NCBI GenBank assembly: GCA_036494545.1
Contig: DASXOB010000022.1
Span: 372,001-436,000 of the forward strand
Length of the DNA: 64,000 bases
Reading direction: 5' to 3'
Source: JAICXG01 sp036494545
Lineage (GTDB): Bacteria; Verrucomicrobiota; Verrucomicrobiia; Chthoniobacterales; UBA10450
A program made the translations under genes and the position numbers. Numbering within the stretch: position 1 is the stretch's first letter; each line of letters begins with the position of its first letter. This document shows positions 8,039-16,677 of the stretch, piece by piece. The notes beneath the pieces are model-generated. The model was given only the letters and a program-made list of their open reading frames with translations, made no database searches and was not told where the DNA came from.

Positions 8039-8434
8039 CTATCGCCAGCTCTCGATCGCCAGACCTGCGATCCTATCGAACTCATTGCGATTAGCTGTGA
8101 CGAGCACCACATCGATTGTTAGAGCGTGGGCGGCAATCAGCAGGTCGTACGGGCCGATTGGCGTGCCCGCTTCATCCAATTCCGCTCGCAACGCTCCGGC
8201 GCGTCGCGCGGCCTCTGCCTCAAAAGGAAGTTCCTCGATCACTTCCAACAGTTTGCTCACCTTTGCGCTTTCCTTTGCCGGATTTCGCGCTCCGGCCACA
8301 CCGGCGAAAAGCTCGAAGCTAGTGATTGCCGATATCGCGCACTCGTCTGGCTGCAGTTGCTGAAGTTTTTCGATCACGATCGCCACGCCTCGGAGCACGT
8401 CGATGCAGGTGTCGGTATCCAGTAGATACTGCAT
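8039..8434 (-). CDS. vapC: VapC-type PIN-domain toxin ribonuclease
   Basis: Toxin of a type II toxin-antitoxin pair; PIN-domain RNases cleave tRNA or rRNA using acidic residues that bind magnesium. Asp6 (YLLDTDTC), Glu41 (SFELFAG), Asp97 (GPYDLLIAAHAL) and Asp120 in the TANRNEFDRI segment mark the active site. Length (131 residues) is normal. It lies 12 bases downstream of its AbrB-like antitoxin on the minus strand, the usual antitoxin-first order. Nothing suggests inactivation. Confidence 0.93.
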   Translation of the reverse strand: MQYLLDTDTCIDVLRGVAIVIEKLQQLQPDECAISAITSFELFAGVAGARNPAKESAKVSKLLEVIEELPFEAEAARRAGALRAELDEAGTPIGPYDLLIAAHALTIDVVLVTANRNEFDRIAGLAIESWR

Positions 8435-8446
8435 TCTTGCGCCAGC

Positions 8447-8677
8447 TCAGAGCTGAGGCATCGGAGGCAGACTCCCCTGGGTGGGTCGGCGAAAGGTTCG
8501 ATCGGTGATACGAATCCGAGCAAAGAAGCCGCGCGGCCAGGAGCGCTTTGATTTTGACTCGAGCACGACCGTCTTGCCTTCGTGCCGAATAAAGACTTCA
8601 TCGCCCTGGAATCGATACTCCTTCGGCAGGCGAACGGCCTGCGAACCGCCGGTCGTGAAGAGCTTTGCGGTATGCAT
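8447..8677 (-). CDS. vapB: VapB-type antitoxin (AbrB/SpoVT fold)
   Basis: Antitoxin that binds and neutralises VapC and represses the operon. The 76-residue protein starts MHTAKLFTTGGSQAVRLPKEY, the swapped-hairpin AbrB-type DNA-binding motif, followed by GDEVFIRHEGKTVVLE. The C-terminal tail, which normally wraps around the toxin, is basic. I moved the start to the ATG at 8677 because the family N-terminus begins there; a longer frame to 8749 adds 24 unrelated residues. It ends 12 bases before vapC. A promoter and autoregulatory operator are expected between 8678 and 8721, but I could not identify them. Confidence 0.9.
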   Translation of the reverse strand: MHTAKLFTTGGSQAVRLPKEYRFQGDEVFIRHEGKTVVLESKSKRSWPRGFFARIRITDRTFRRPTQGSLPPMPQL

Positions 8678-8721
8678 GTAGATATTGTAGATACGGCTGG
8701 TGTGCCGGTCAATGCCTTCTT

Positions 8722-8943
8722 CTAATGACAGCCGCAGCCGGAGCCGCAACCCCCACGCCGTGGCGGAGCGGGCGGAGAGGCACCACCCGACACGTGCACA
8801 CCGTAGCCGCCGGAGATCACGCGTCTGACCGGCTCCCCGCTTTCCGGATCGACCCGCAACGGTTCATCTTTCATGCTTTGCTTTACCTCAAACCGGCGCA
8901 CCGGCTTTTCCGGATCGATCGTTTCGTAGACGTACGTTGGCAT
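8722..8943 (-). CDS. FmdB-like small protein lacking the usual zinc-ribbon cysteines
   Basis: The 73-residue protein starts MPTYVYETIDPEKPVRRFEV, resembling the FmdB/CxxC_CxxC_SSSS family, whose members start MPTYEYRC and carry two CxxC pairs. Here the N-terminal cysteines are replaced (VYETIDPE) and the middle reads ISGGYGVHVSGG where the second half of the ribbon should be. The C-terminus (RRGGCGSGCGCH) has three cysteines and a histidine that could bind metal independently. The role of FmdB proteins is uncertain. It lies between gnd and vapB on the same strand. An uptake-like word at 8954-8961 separates it from gnd. Confidence 0.6.
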   Translation of the reverse strand: MPTYVYETIDPEKPVRRFEVKQSMKDEPLRVDPESGEPVRRVISGGYGVHVSGGASPPAPPRRGGCGSGCGCH

Positions 8944-8961
8944 GACGAACTCGCCTAACGA

Positions 8962-10446
8962 TTACTCCCCCGCGTGCCGGCGCGAAGGTTCCTTCGGCTC
9001 GGCCGGCTTCTCCTTTGGCGTTTGATCCGACTCCAACCATTCGGTGTGGAAAACGCCCGGTTTGTCCACGCGTTCGTAAGTATGCGCGCCGAAGAAGTCG
9101 CGTTGCGCCTGCAAAAGATTGGAAGGCAGACGCGCCTGGCGATAGCTGTCGAAGTAGCCTAACGACGCGCTGAAAGCGGGCACCGCCACGCCCTGCTCAA
9201 CCGCGGTCGCGACGGCCCGCCGCCAGTTATGCTGCGTCCTGGCAATGATGTCGGTGAAGTAGGAATCGAGCAGCAGGTTGTGAAGTTGCGCATCGCGGTC
9301 GTAAGCCTCGCGGATGCGATTGAGAAACTTCGCCCGAATGATGCAGCCGCCACGCCAGATCGTGGCGATGTCGCCAAAGTTTAGCTGCCAGGCGAACTGC
9401 TTGCTCGCCGCGCCTAACAACTCCATCCCCTGGGCGTAGGAGACAATTTTTGAGGCGTAAAGGGCATCGCGCACCGCGGTCACAAGCTCGTCCCGGTCGC
9501 CGGTGAATTTTTCCACCTTAGGTTGCGGTAAAATTTTCGATGCCGCGACACGCTCGTCTTTGCGGGAGGAAATGACACGGGCTTCGACCGCGGCGTTGAT
9601 GGTGGAAATCACGACTGATTGTTGAATGGCTGACTGCAGGGTCCAGATGCCGGTGCCTTTCTGACCTGCCTTGTCGAGGATGACGTCGACCATCGGCTTG
9701 CCCGTCTCGGGATCTTTTTTGCGAAAGATCTGGGCAGTGATGTCGATGAGATAGCTGTCGAGATCTCCCCGGTTCCAAGCCGCGAAGATATCGGCGAGTT
9801 CGTTAGTCGTTAGGCCGAGAACGCTGTTCAGGATGGCGTAGGCTTCGCAGATGAGCTGCATGTCGCCGTACTCGATCCCATTGTGCACCATCTTGACGTA
9901 ATGGCCGGCACCGTCCGGTCCCATGTAGCGACAGCAGGGCTCGCCATCTACCTGGGCAGCGATTTTGGTGAAAATGGGCGCGATAATGTTCCATGATTCC
10001 CGCGGTCCACCGGGCATGAGCGACGGACCTTTGAGCGCTCCTTCTTCACCACCCGAAACGCCGCAACCGACGAAGTGAATCCCCTTCCCTTCCAGTTCCC
10101 GACCGCGTCGCTGCGTGTCGGTAAAAAGTGAATTGCCGCCGTCGATGATGACGTCGCCTTTTTCCAGGAGCGGCGCGAGCTGACCGATGACCGCGTCAAC
10201 CGGTGCCCCGGCCTTTACCATGATCATGGCTTTCCGCGGACGTAAGAGAGCGCCGACGAACTCCTCCATCGTGGTAGTTGGCTGAATGTTTTTTCCTTTC
10301 CCGCGCTCGGCCGCGAACTTTTCCGTGACCGCCGTGGTCCGATTAAAGACCGCCACACGGAAGCCCTTCGACTCCATGTTAAGGACGAGGTTCTCGCCCA
10401 TGACGGCGAGACCGATGAGGCCAATATCACATTGATTCGTTTTCAT
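8962..10446 (-). CDS. gnd: 6-phosphogluconate dehydrogenase, decarboxylating
   Basis: Oxidative pentose-phosphate enzyme converting 6-phosphogluconate to ribulose 5-phosphate with NADP reduction. The N-terminal Rossmann motif (GLIGLAVMGENLVLN) and the substrate-binding and catalytic segment (VKMVHNGIEYGDMQLICEAY) are clear. The DKAGQKGTGIWT region and a normal length of 494 residues complete the match. I placed the start at the ATG at 10446 because it is preceded by AGGAGA at good spacing; a longer in-frame reading adds 23 unrelated residues. The C-terminal tail is rich in Pro, Glu and Lys. Two uptake-like words fall inside, encoding Ser-Leu-Gly and Leu-Thr-Thr. It appears to be transcribed alone or with the FmdB-like gene. 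Confidence 0.96.
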   Translation of the reverse strand: MKTNQCDIGLIGLAVMGENLVLNMESKGFRVAVFNRTTAVTEKFAAERGKGKNIQPTTTMEEFVGALLRPRKAMIMVKAGAPVDAVIGQLAPLLEKGDVIIDGGNSLFTDTQRRGRELEGKGIHFVGCGVSGGEEGALKGPSLMPGGPRESWNIIAPIFTKIAAQVDGEPCCRYMGPDGAGHYVKMVHNGIEYGDMQLICEAYAILNSVLGLTTNELADIFAAWNRGDLDSYLIDITAQIFRKKDPETGKPMVDVILDKAGQKGTGIWTLQSAIQQSVVISTINAAVEARVISSRKDERVAASKILPQPKVEKFTGDRDELVTAVRDALYASKIVSYAQGMELLGAASKQFAWQLNFGDIATIWRGGCIIRAKFLNRIREAYDRDAQLHNLLLDSYFTDIIARTQHNWRRAVATAVEQGVAVPAFSASLGYFDSYRQARLPSNLLQAQRDFFGAHTYERVDKPGVFHTEWLESDQTPKEKPAEPKEPSRRHAGE

Positions 10447-10508
10447 TTTCGGTATCTCCTGACCGCGGCTCCGGGCTCGCACAGCGGAGGGCGGAGGCGG
10501 AGAAGCAG

Positions 10509-10928
10509 ATGGCAACTTGGCATTTGGAAATCCTCATCACAACCCAGCCTTTAGCGATCCAGGCGAACAACTGGAACGGCCGCGCCGGAGCGACACTCGA
10601 TTTCTGGGGAGTGGTTCGCGCAAAAGAAGACGGACGGGAGATTTCCGGGATCGATTACGAGGCGCACGAAGCCATGGCGCAGCATCAGATGAAATTGATC
10701 GCGAACGCTGCGGCGAAAAAGTTTGGCCTCGACGAAGTAACCCTGCAGCATCGGATCGGTTTCGTGGCCGTGGGCGACGCCTCGCTTTTTTTGCGTGTTT
10801 TGAGCGGCCATCGTGGAGCAGCTTATGAAGCGAGTGCCTGGATCGTGAGCGAGCTGAAGAAAAAAGTGCCGATCTGGAAACGACCACTTTTCGTTAGGCA
10901 GGAAGGGCACGAGGTAGTGGGCGGATGA
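10509..10928 (+). CDS. moaE: Molybdopterin synthase catalytic subunit MoaE
   Basis: MoaE with thiocarboxylated MoaD inserts the dithiolene sulfurs into cyclic pyranopterin to make molybdopterin. Family landmarks are GATLDFWGVVRAKEDGR, the IDYEAHEAMA strand, SGHRGAAYEA with the conserved His-Arg, and the C-terminal KKVPIWKRPLF with its catalytic lysines. Length (139 residues) is normal. No moaD or other molybdopterin gene is adjacent, so its partner must be encoded elsewhere. It overlaps pgsA by ATGA (10925-10928), suggesting coupled translation. An uptake-like word at 10891-10898 encodes Val-Arg-Gln near the C-terminus. Confidence 0.93.
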   Translation: MATWHLEILITTQPLAIQANNWNGRAGATLDFWGVVRAKEDGREISGIDYEAHEAMAQHQMKLIANAAAKKFGLDEVTLQHRIGFVAVGDASLFLRVLSGHRGAAYEASAWIVSELKKKVPIWKRPLFVRQEGHEVVGG

Positions 10929-11506
10929 ATTGGCCCAATCGTCTTACGCTCGCGCGACTGGCCTTGACGATTCTCTTCGTGCTCTCGCTCAGCTCGGCCT
11001 GGCACTACGGGCGGACGGCTGCGCTTGTGCTGTTTATTGTTGCCGGGGTGACCGATTATCTCGATGGCGAAATCGCGCGGCGCTACGCCATCGTCACCAA
11101 GTTTGGAAAGCTAATGGATCCTTTGGTCGACAAAGTGATGATGGCAGCGGGATTCATTTGTCTCGTCCCCCTGGGCGCAGTGCCGGCCTGGCTGGCGACG
11201 ATTGTCGTGGCGCGGGATTTTTTGATCACCGGGTTGCGCCTCCTCGCCAGTGCTGAAGGCGCAGTGCTCCCGGCTGAGAAACTGGGGAAGCACAAGACTT
11301 CCTGGCAAATCATCACGGTGGTTTTTTTTCTTTTCCTTCTCTCAGCGCGGGAGGTTCACCCGACAGTCTGGGAGAGCGGCTGGTGGCAAATTGCCTGGCT
11401 TTATGTCGGCGATACGTTGCTCTGGATTACGATTGGCCTAACGATTTATTCCGGTCTCGGATTCTTTTGGCGGCATCGTAGCCTAACGACGGAAGCGACC
11501 ATGTAG
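10925..11506 (+). CDS. pgsA: CDP-diacylglycerol-glycerol-3-phosphate 3-phosphatidyltransferase
   Basis: Inner-membrane enzyme making phosphatidylglycerol phosphate, the committed step to phosphatidylglycerol and cardiolipin. The CDP-alcohol phosphotransferase signature is complete: DYLDGEIARRY, then FGKLMDPLVDK, supplying the D-G-A-R...G...D...D residues. Several hydrophobic segments span the protein, and the start MNWPNRLTLARL is typical of PgsA. At 193 residues it is normal. The start overlaps the stop of moaE. Two uptake-like words lie near the C-terminus (11437, 11482), encoding Leu-Thr-Ile and Leu-Thr-Thr. Confidence 0.93.
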   Translation: MNWPNRLTLARLALTILFVLSLSSAWHYGRTAALVLFIVAGVTDYLDGEIARRYAIVTKFGKLMDPLVDKVMMAAGFICLVPLGAVPAWLATIVVARDFLITGLRLLASAEGAVLPAEKLGKHKTSWQIITVVFFLFLLSAREVHPTVWESGWWQIAWLYVGDTLLWITIGLTIYSGLGFFWRHRSLTTEATM

Positions 11507-11561
11507 AGTCCTCTTGGAATCGGCTCTTTAGCCCGGAAGAACGAACCCGGAAAATTGCCGG

Positions 11562-12401
11562 CTAACGACTTTCCGGTTTCGCGCTCGGTGCGGCACCAGG
11601 CTTGGGTGCGATCGTTCTGCTGGGCGTCGGCGTGCTGGATCGTAGCGCCGCCGGAGGGCAGTCGCCCTTGACCGCGCCGGGATGCGCGCGCAAAAACTCA
11701 TTGACCAAGCTTACGCGTAGCGCCCGTTGCATCCCGTTGTCGCACACCAGGGTCAGCGGCTCCAACGGATCAAACCCTTCGTCTGCTCCCGCGCTTGTCC
11801 CGATGAGGGGATCCACGTCTGCCGCCCGTGCCGGAGTCGGCGCAGCGCGCTCACCGTGCTCCGGATGTTCGCTATGGCCACTCGCCTCCGTGCGTCCGTT
11901 TCGGTCTGCTTCGTTCACCGCGTGCGGTCGAGTTGCGTGCTGGATCGCTTCCGCGCAATTCGGCGCCCGGGCGATGGCCGCGTCGCTGATCGTGATTGCA
12001 TTTCCATCTGCCTCCATCGCCGCAGAGACCACGGTACCGACAAGTTCGCAATCAATCTTCCCGCTGCAGCGCAGAACTACTCCCACTACATCCGCTCCCA
12101 GATCGTGCCGCACCGCCACCGCAGCGGAGGTGATTGCGGCGGCAAACGTCCTGCGTTTTCGCACCGCGCGACAGATCGCGCTGAGCACGTCTTGCTTGCT
12201 GGCGTTCTTCAAGGTCTTTCGAGCCGGCAAGCCATCTGCGATTAACTCGGTTGCGGAAGGTTCTTTAGCGAGTGCAGCCGAAAGAGGTTCGAACCAAAAA
12301 GGTGCCGCCATGAGCAGCGGGCTAATGAAACAAACAACGCCGAGCAGCCGCCAGATTTTGCGCGCTCGACGGTCGCTTACTCCGTCGTTCTTAACGCCCA
12401 T
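11562..12401 (-). CDS. Secreted or membrane-anchored hypothetical protein
   Basis: The family of this 279-residue protein is unknown to me. An N-terminal hydrophobic segment (LLGVVCFISPLLMAAPFWF) around residues 18-40 suggests a signal peptide or membrane anchor. The region after it holds an Ala/Val-rich stretch (AAAITSAAVAVRHDLGADVV) with cysteines at LRCSGKIDCEL, and another near APNCAEAI. The second half is rich in Ala, Pro, Glu and His and looks disordered. A short conserved-looking block follows (TLVCDNGMQRALRVSLVNEFL), then a Pro/Ser tail. It lies downstream of the tRNA-Gly gene on the same strand. It could be a surface or periplasmic protein. Coding status is plausible but not proven. 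Confidence 0.5.
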   Translation of the reverse strand: MGVKNDGVSDRRARKIWRLLGVVCFISPLLMAAPFWFEPLSAALAKEPSATELIADGLPARKTLKNASKQDVLSAICRAVRKRRTFAAAITSAAVAVRHDLGADVVGVVLRCSGKIDCELVGTVVSAAMEADGNAITISDAAIARAPNCAEAIQHATRPHAVNEADRNGRTEASGHSEHPEHGERAAPTPARAADVDPLIGTSAGADEGFDPLEPLTLVCDNGMQRALRVSLVNEFLRAHPGAVKGDCPPAALRSSTPTPSRTIAPKPGAAPSAKPESR

Positions 12402-12428
12402 AATCAGTGTCTCGCTTTACGCCTTACA

Positions 12429-12499
12429 AGCGGGTAAAGGGAATCGAACCCTCATAGCCAGCTTGGAAGGCTGGAGCTTTACCATTAAGCTATACCCGC
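12429..12499 (-). tRNA. tRNA-Gly (anticodon UCC)
   Basis: Read on the minus strand, the acceptor stem is GCGGGTA paired with TACCCGC (12430-12436), followed by a D-arm. The anticodon stem CCAGC/GCTGG encloses the 7-base loop CTTCCAA, giving anticodon UCC, which reads GGA/GGG. The T-arm is GAGGG-TTCGATT-CCCTT. The discriminator base is U and CCA is not encoded, so it must be added enzymatically. Length is 71 bases. Confidence 0.95.
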
Positions 12500-12601
12500 G
12501 CGGGCATAAGCTGACGCGGAGATTCCGCCTTGCCAAGTATTTTCCAGCTTTCTCCACGCAGGCTTGCCAACCGCAGAACTGCCGAGTACGAAAACAGAAT
12601 C

Positions 12602-13303
12602 ATGAAATCATTCTGCGTCTTTGCGCTTGGTTTGGTCACTGGCTATGCCACTGCCTCGGCTGACCTGACAATTGTCGAGACCGTTGAAGGCGGTGATGCA
12701 CCACAGCACATCACCATGAAGGTCAAAGGTGACAAGGCGCGGGTCGACGTCAGCTCGCATGTCACGACCATTCTTGACGCGAAAACCGGTGACCTGACGA
12801 ATGTCTTGCACGACAAGAAAATGGTCATGCACATTTCCGGCGAAAAAGCGAAAGCCATGGCGGAAATGGCCAAGTCCTTCGTCAAGGAAGAGGTGCCCGA
12901 TCAGCCCCTGCCAAAGCCTTCCGGCAAAACAGACAAAATCAACGGTTACGACACCGTCGAATATGTCACCGACTCGCCAAAGTTTCACGCCAGCTATTGG
13001 GTTGCGACTACTTACCCCGATTACCAAAACATCCTCCGCCAAATGGGCATCCTGCAAAAAGGGGCCTTTGCCTCCATCACCAAGGGAATGCCTGACTACC
13101 AGGCATTGCCCGGATTGCCCCTCCGCACTCAGTTAAAAATTCCAGGTCAAGCCGATTTCACGAGCACCATCGAGTCTCTCAGTCAGACGCCTATTCCCGA
13201 TTCCGACTTCACCGTTCCCGCGGGCTATTCGCAAATGGCCATGCCCGACTTTCTCGGCGGTCAATCGCCTAACGGGAAGCCGGCCAAACCGAAGAGTCCA
13301 TGA
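12602..13303 (+). CDS. Secreted DUF4412-like protein
   Basis: A 233-residue protein with an N-terminal signal peptide (MKSFCVFALGLVTGYATASA, cleavage before Asp21). The mature part starts with a beta-rich stretch (ITMKVKGDKARVDVSS and TTILDAKTGDLTNVLHDKK) resembling the DUF4412 fold, related to outer-membrane lipid-carrier-like domains. Later segments include GYDTVEYVTDSP and a C-terminal Pro/Lys tail. The start at 12602 is chosen for the signal peptide; a longer reading from 12530 runs back towards the tRNA. Its stop overlaps the maf start (ATGA, 13300-13303), implying co-translation. Biological role is unknown. Confidence 0.7.
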   Translation: MKSFCVFALGLVTGYATASADLTIVETVEGGDAPQHITMKVKGDKARVDVSSHVTTILDAKTGDLTNVLHDKKMVMHISGEKAKAMAEMAKSFVKEEVPDQPLPKPSGKTDKINGYDTVEYVTDSPKFHASYWVATTYPDYQNILRQMGILQKGAFASITKGMPDYQALPGLPLRTQLKIPGQADFTSTIESLSQTPIPDSDFTVPAGYSQMAMPDFLGGQSPNGKPAKPKSP

Positions 13304-13986
13304 GCACGCCGCGCCGGCCGCGGCTCATTGTTGCGTCTGGCTCCCCGCGCCGTTCTCAACTTCTGGCCGAAGCCGGCTTCAAGTTCGAAGTCGTTAGGCC
13401 GAAAGTGGCGGAAACGTCTTCCCCTGCCCTTACCCTGCGCGAAGCGACCGTTTGGAACTCCCTTCGCAAAGGGCTCGCGGTCGCGCGCGCAAATCCGGAC
13501 GCCGTGGTTCTGGCAGCGGACACTCTCGTCGGGCTCGGCCATCAGGTCATCGGCAAACCGGCCAATCACGCCGACGCCAGGCGTATTCTGCGCCTCCTCA
13601 GCGGCCGAACACATCATGTTTCCTCGGGAGTCTTCATTGCACACCTGAGTAGTGGAAAATCGGAAACCTTTTGCGTCACCTCGCGCGTCACCTTCAAAAA
13701 ACTGAGCGACAACACGATCGAGACTTATCTTTCACGGGTCGATCCACTGGATAAAGCCGGCGCTTATGCTGCGCAGGGTTTCGGTGGCACGATTATCGGA
13801 CGCCTGAGCGGTTCGCGCAGTAACGTCATCGGGCTGCCAATGGAAAAGACTTGCGTTGCCCTCGCTCGTTTCGGCGTGCAGGGAAGCCCGCCTAACGAAT
13901 CTCGACGACTTCGCGTCGCTTGGCGGTCGCCTGAGTTGCTTCACCCGTTTCACGTCGCAGGCAGCGATAAACAAACCAGACGATGA
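13300..13986 (+). CDS. maf: Maf family nucleoside triphosphate pyrophosphatase
   Basis: Maf proteins hydrolyse non-canonical or modified nucleoside triphosphates to monophosphates. The N-terminal signature RLIVASGSPRRSQLLAEAG is canonical. It is followed by the catalytic AADTLVGLG segment, GKPANHADARRIL, and DKAGAYAAQGFGG. Family members usually end near residue 195; here about 30 extra residues (from GSPPNESRRL) read into the tail of the convergent DUF2127 gene, an overlap of about 95 bases. An uptake-like word at 13891-13898 marks the start of that extension and encodes Pro-Asn-Glu. The start overlaps the upstream stop. Confidence 0.93.
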   Translation: MSTPRRPRLIVASGSPRRSQLLAEAGFKFEVVRPKVAETSSPALTLREATVWNSLRKGLAVARANPDAVVLAADTLVGLGHQVIGKPANHADARRILRLLSGRTHHVSSGVFIAHLSSGKSETFCVTSRVTFKKLSDNTIETYLSRVDPLDKAGAYAAQGFGGTIIGRLSGSRSNVIGLPMEKTCVALARFGVQGSPPNESRRLRVAWRSPELLHPFHVAGSDKQTRR

Positions 13987-14437
13987 AGCAGTTGAGTGCG
14001 AGGATCAGAATCACGACGGCGCCGGGATGGAACCACGCATGCCGCACCTCGAACGGAATGAAGACCGCTGTCGCCACGACCATGAGCAGCTCTGCCCAGC
14101 GGTGTTGCAGGTAAACGCCCACCCCTTCGGTGCAGAGCAAACCCGCGAAAAAAAGTGCCACCCAGCCAGTCACTCGCAGCAGCCCGCCGCTCATCACATC
14201 CTGCAGACTGTTGAGCAAAAAGAGCACCGTCCGGCTGTGAGCAATCATCAGTTCGCCATCGGCCCAATCGGAGATCGCGTCCAGCCATGCGGTGCGACTG
14301 TGCAGGACGAGGAGCGATATTCCGAGACTGGCGAGAAGCAATCCTTGCAGGATTTTGAAGACGGCGATCAGCTTCAGATAACGGACGCGCCGCTGCGGGC
14401 GCAGCATTTTGGGAATAGCGGGAGTCTCGCGGCTCAT
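13892..14437 (-). CDS. DUF2127-like integral membrane protein
   Basis: A 181-residue membrane protein with about four hydrophobic segments: LIAVFKILQGLLLASLGIS, then the VTGWVALFFAGLLCTEGVG region, LLMVVATAVFIPFEV, and AVVILILALNCFIVWFVY. The start MSRETPAIPKMLRPQRRVRYL followed by LKLIAVFK is like that of DUF2127 proteins, whose function is not known. I used the ATG at 14437; a frame to 14473 is possible. The C-terminus is basic, consistent with a cytoplasmic tail. It converges on and overlaps the end of maf. Confidence 0.7.
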   Translation of the reverse strand: MSRETPAIPKMLRPQRRVRYLKLIAVFKILQGLLLASLGISLLVLHSRTAWLDAISDWADGELMIAHSRTVLFLLNSLQDVMSGGLLRVTGWVALFFAGLLCTEGVGVYLQHRWAELLMVVATAVFIPFEVRHAWFHPGAVVILILALNCFIVWFVYRCLRRETGEATQATAKRREVVEIR

Positions 14438-14826
14438 CTCCGATATTTCTCGCAGAACCGGCGGCGATCTCAAGCCGCACCAGATTTATGGCGCGAGGAT
14501 ACGGTCGCTTCTGCCGGTTAGTCGGATCGACCATGCTGGCGATTATCCGGCGGGGAGTGCACCGGTCGTCACTGTTACGTTTTCACTGGGATACAAGGCG
14601 CGAAAACTCTGCGGGCCTGGGCTAAATCGAATCTGCCGATAGCTTTTGGTGACAAACTAAGAATAACAACACGAGCAGGTCCCGTTCACCTATTTTTCAT
14701 CATCGCCCATGGCTAGCGAAGTTGGATCCGACGGAATAATCGCAGTCTCGGCGCTCTCTCTCACCCGAGAAGTCAGAGTAAACCAAAAACGCGGATGAGT
14801 TTTTAGACGGAGACGGATTCCAGCGA
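14438..14826. other. Non-coding stretch without recognised feature
   Basis: About 390 bases upstream of the DUF2127 gene and downstream of the M20 hydrolase. I see no convincing coding frame, tRNA, known structured RNA or exact uptake-like word. It probably holds the promoter of the DUF2127 gene. Confidence 0.4.
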
Positions 14827-16176
14827 CTATTTCTTCATTAGATCGAGGACCGCGCTGGTCATCGCAATCATGCCAATGCGGATAGTCGGCTCCGGAACCG
14901 GGGCGAATTTGCTCGAGTGCAAACTGGGCAACGGTGGCGCGCCTGGCTTCTTCGAGGCAGCTATCTTATCGGAGGCAACCGCGCCGACGTGGAAATCGAC
15001 AGCGGGAATCGAATGATCCGGCAGGCTATATTCGGCAAAGTCTTCACCGCCCATTGTCGGATCGACGATCTCGACGTTCTTTTCCCCTAACGAATGTTTC
15101 CAGACGCCAATCAGCCGTTTGGTCAGCTCGGGGTTATTATAAGTGGCGGGCACAAATTCGTTTTTAAGCACATTTACCTCCGGCATCTTATCGTTAGGCA
15201 AACCAGCCGCGATCGCGCAGCCTTTGGCGATCTGTTCGATCGCAGCGAGAACATGCTGGCGTGTGTCATCTTTATAGCTGCGAACAGTTAGCTGCATCTT
15301 CACCTCGTCCGGAATGATGTTGTGCTTGGTCCCACCGTGAATGGACCCAACGGTAACAACGATCGGATCGAGAGGGTTATTCTCCCGGCTGGCGATTGTT
15401 TGCCACATGTTGATTATCTCGGCTGACAGGACAACCGGGTCCTTCGTCTTGTGGGGGTACGCTCCGTGGCCGCCGAGGCCGTGCACGGTTACATTTACCG
15501 AATCGACATTTGCGTAGGTGTAGCCCAGCGTAACTCCTACATGCCCGATTTCCATTTCGGCGCGATCGTGAAAGCCAAGCGCGTAATTCGGTTTGGGGAA
15601 TCGGGTGTAAAGTCCATCTTTTAACATTGCCCGCGCGCCGCCGAAAGCTTCTTCCGCGGGCTGGCCGACGAAGACGATCGTGCCATGCCATTGGTCCTTG
15701 AGTTCCGCCAAAGCTCGCGCCACACCAATGAAGGTCGCGATATGTTCGTCGTGACCACAGGCATGCATGACATGCACTTCCTGGCCGGAGTTATCCTTTG
15801 CCATCACTTTGCTCGCGTAAGGCAGGCCCGTTTCTTCCTCGACCGGCAACGCATCCATATCCGTGCGGACGAGCACCACCGGCCCGTCGCCATTCTTCAT
15901 CATGCCGACGACGCCGTAACCGATCAGTCCGGGCTGATCGTATCTGCCGATGTGATCGGTAACTTCGCAGCCGGCGGCCTTGAGTTCCTTAGCCACCATT
16001 TCCGAAGTCTGCTTTTCCTGGGTCGAGAGCTCTGGATGCGCGTGCACATCCTTATAAATCGCGAGGAGGGAAGGCAGCTCGTGATCGGTGATTTGCGCGG
16101 GCGTTTGGTCAGCGGCCCGTCCAATGGGCACGACGCCGAAAGCAACGAGGACTGCGGTGAAAGCCGAAAGTTTCAT
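14827..16176 (-). CDS. Exported M20-family amidohydrolase (peptidase M20D type)
   Basis: Zinc-dependent amidohydrolase of the family that includes indole-3-acetyl-amino-acid hydrolases and N-acyl-amino-acid deacylases. After a signal peptide (MKLSAFTAVLVAFGVVPIGRA), the metal-binding motifs follow in order: RTDMDALPV, MHACGHDEHIA, GQPAEEAFGGA, GFHDRAE, and the distal MGGEDFAEYS. The dimerisation insert (GGHGAYPHKTKDPV) is present, so it should be active. The start at 16176 is chosen for the signal peptide, although GGGAG abuts it directly; upstream in-frame methionines exist up to 16341. Likely a periplasmic hydrolase of N-acyl or conjugated amino acids; the substrate is not determinable. Confidence 0.88.
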   Translation of the reverse strand: MKLSAFTAVLVAFGVVPIGRAADQTPAQITDHELPSLLAIYKDVHAHPELSTQEKQTSEMVAKELKAAGCEVTDHIGRYDQPGLIGYGVVGMMKNGDGPVVLVRTDMDALPVEEETGLPYASKVMAKDNSGQEVHVMHACGHDEHIATFIGVARALAELKDQWHGTIVFVGQPAEEAFGGARAMLKDGLYTRFPKPNYALGFHDRAEMEIGHVGVTLGYTYANVDSVNVTVHGLGGHGAYPHKTKDPVVLSAEIINMWQTIASRENNPLDPIVVTVGSIHGGTKHNIIPDEVKMQLTVRSYKDDTRQHVLAAIEQIAKGCAIAAGLPNDKMPEVNVLKNEFVPATYNNPELTKRLIGVWKHSLGEKNVEIVDPTMGGEDFAEYSLPDHSIPAVDFHVGAVASDKIAASKKPGAPPLPSLHSSKFAPVPEPTIRIGMIAMTSAVLDLMKK

Positions 16177-16677
16177 CTCCCAGACTAGAAAGCCCCAGTG
16201 GTGAACGCAAGCGCGCCGATTTTTCCAGTCGTTGCATTCTTTAGTTCGCCTTCGTTTTTGCCATCCACCCATTGAAAAGGATTCATCCTTGGCCACAAAA
16301 CACTGTCTTCCTTTCCTCGGCACTCTTCTGCTCATCTCCATCGCGGTCTCGCTCTATGCCGCACGCTGATAGTACGGTAGCCAGGGGTGTAACCATCAAC
16401 CAAGGAGCTATTATTCTGTTCTAACTTCACGCTCCCGGGCACGCTGCTCGGTCGGGATGGTCACCCAGTTACAACTAACTCAAGCGCGCAGGCAACCACT
16501 GGCACACTTAGAAACTTGGCCGAGGGCGCCAAGTTACCGTCAACGACACCAACCTGCATGCCACCGACAAGGGCCGTAACGGTCACAACCATCTCGTGCT
16601 CATGGTCGTGTCCTAACGAATCGGTCTAAGTCGATCCTGTCCTTCCTCGTCGGTGATGTCAGGACAAAGCACAAATC
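16177..16677. other. Intergenic region before the RND operon's distal end
   Basis: About 500 bases separating the M20 hydrolase start from the end of the distal RND gene. It holds one uptake-like word (16612-16619). The stretch near 16535-16616 reads as an open segment on the plus strand (VNDTNLHATDKGRN) ending within that word, but it has no start or recognisable family. Nothing else is supported. Confidence 0.4.

Noticed and set aside
11602..12663. Long plus-strand frame (353 codons) over the hypothetical gene and tRNA-Gly
   Set aside because: It runs straight through the tRNA gene and has no family signal; the minus-strand frame has a signal-like N-terminus and is preferred, though only moderately.
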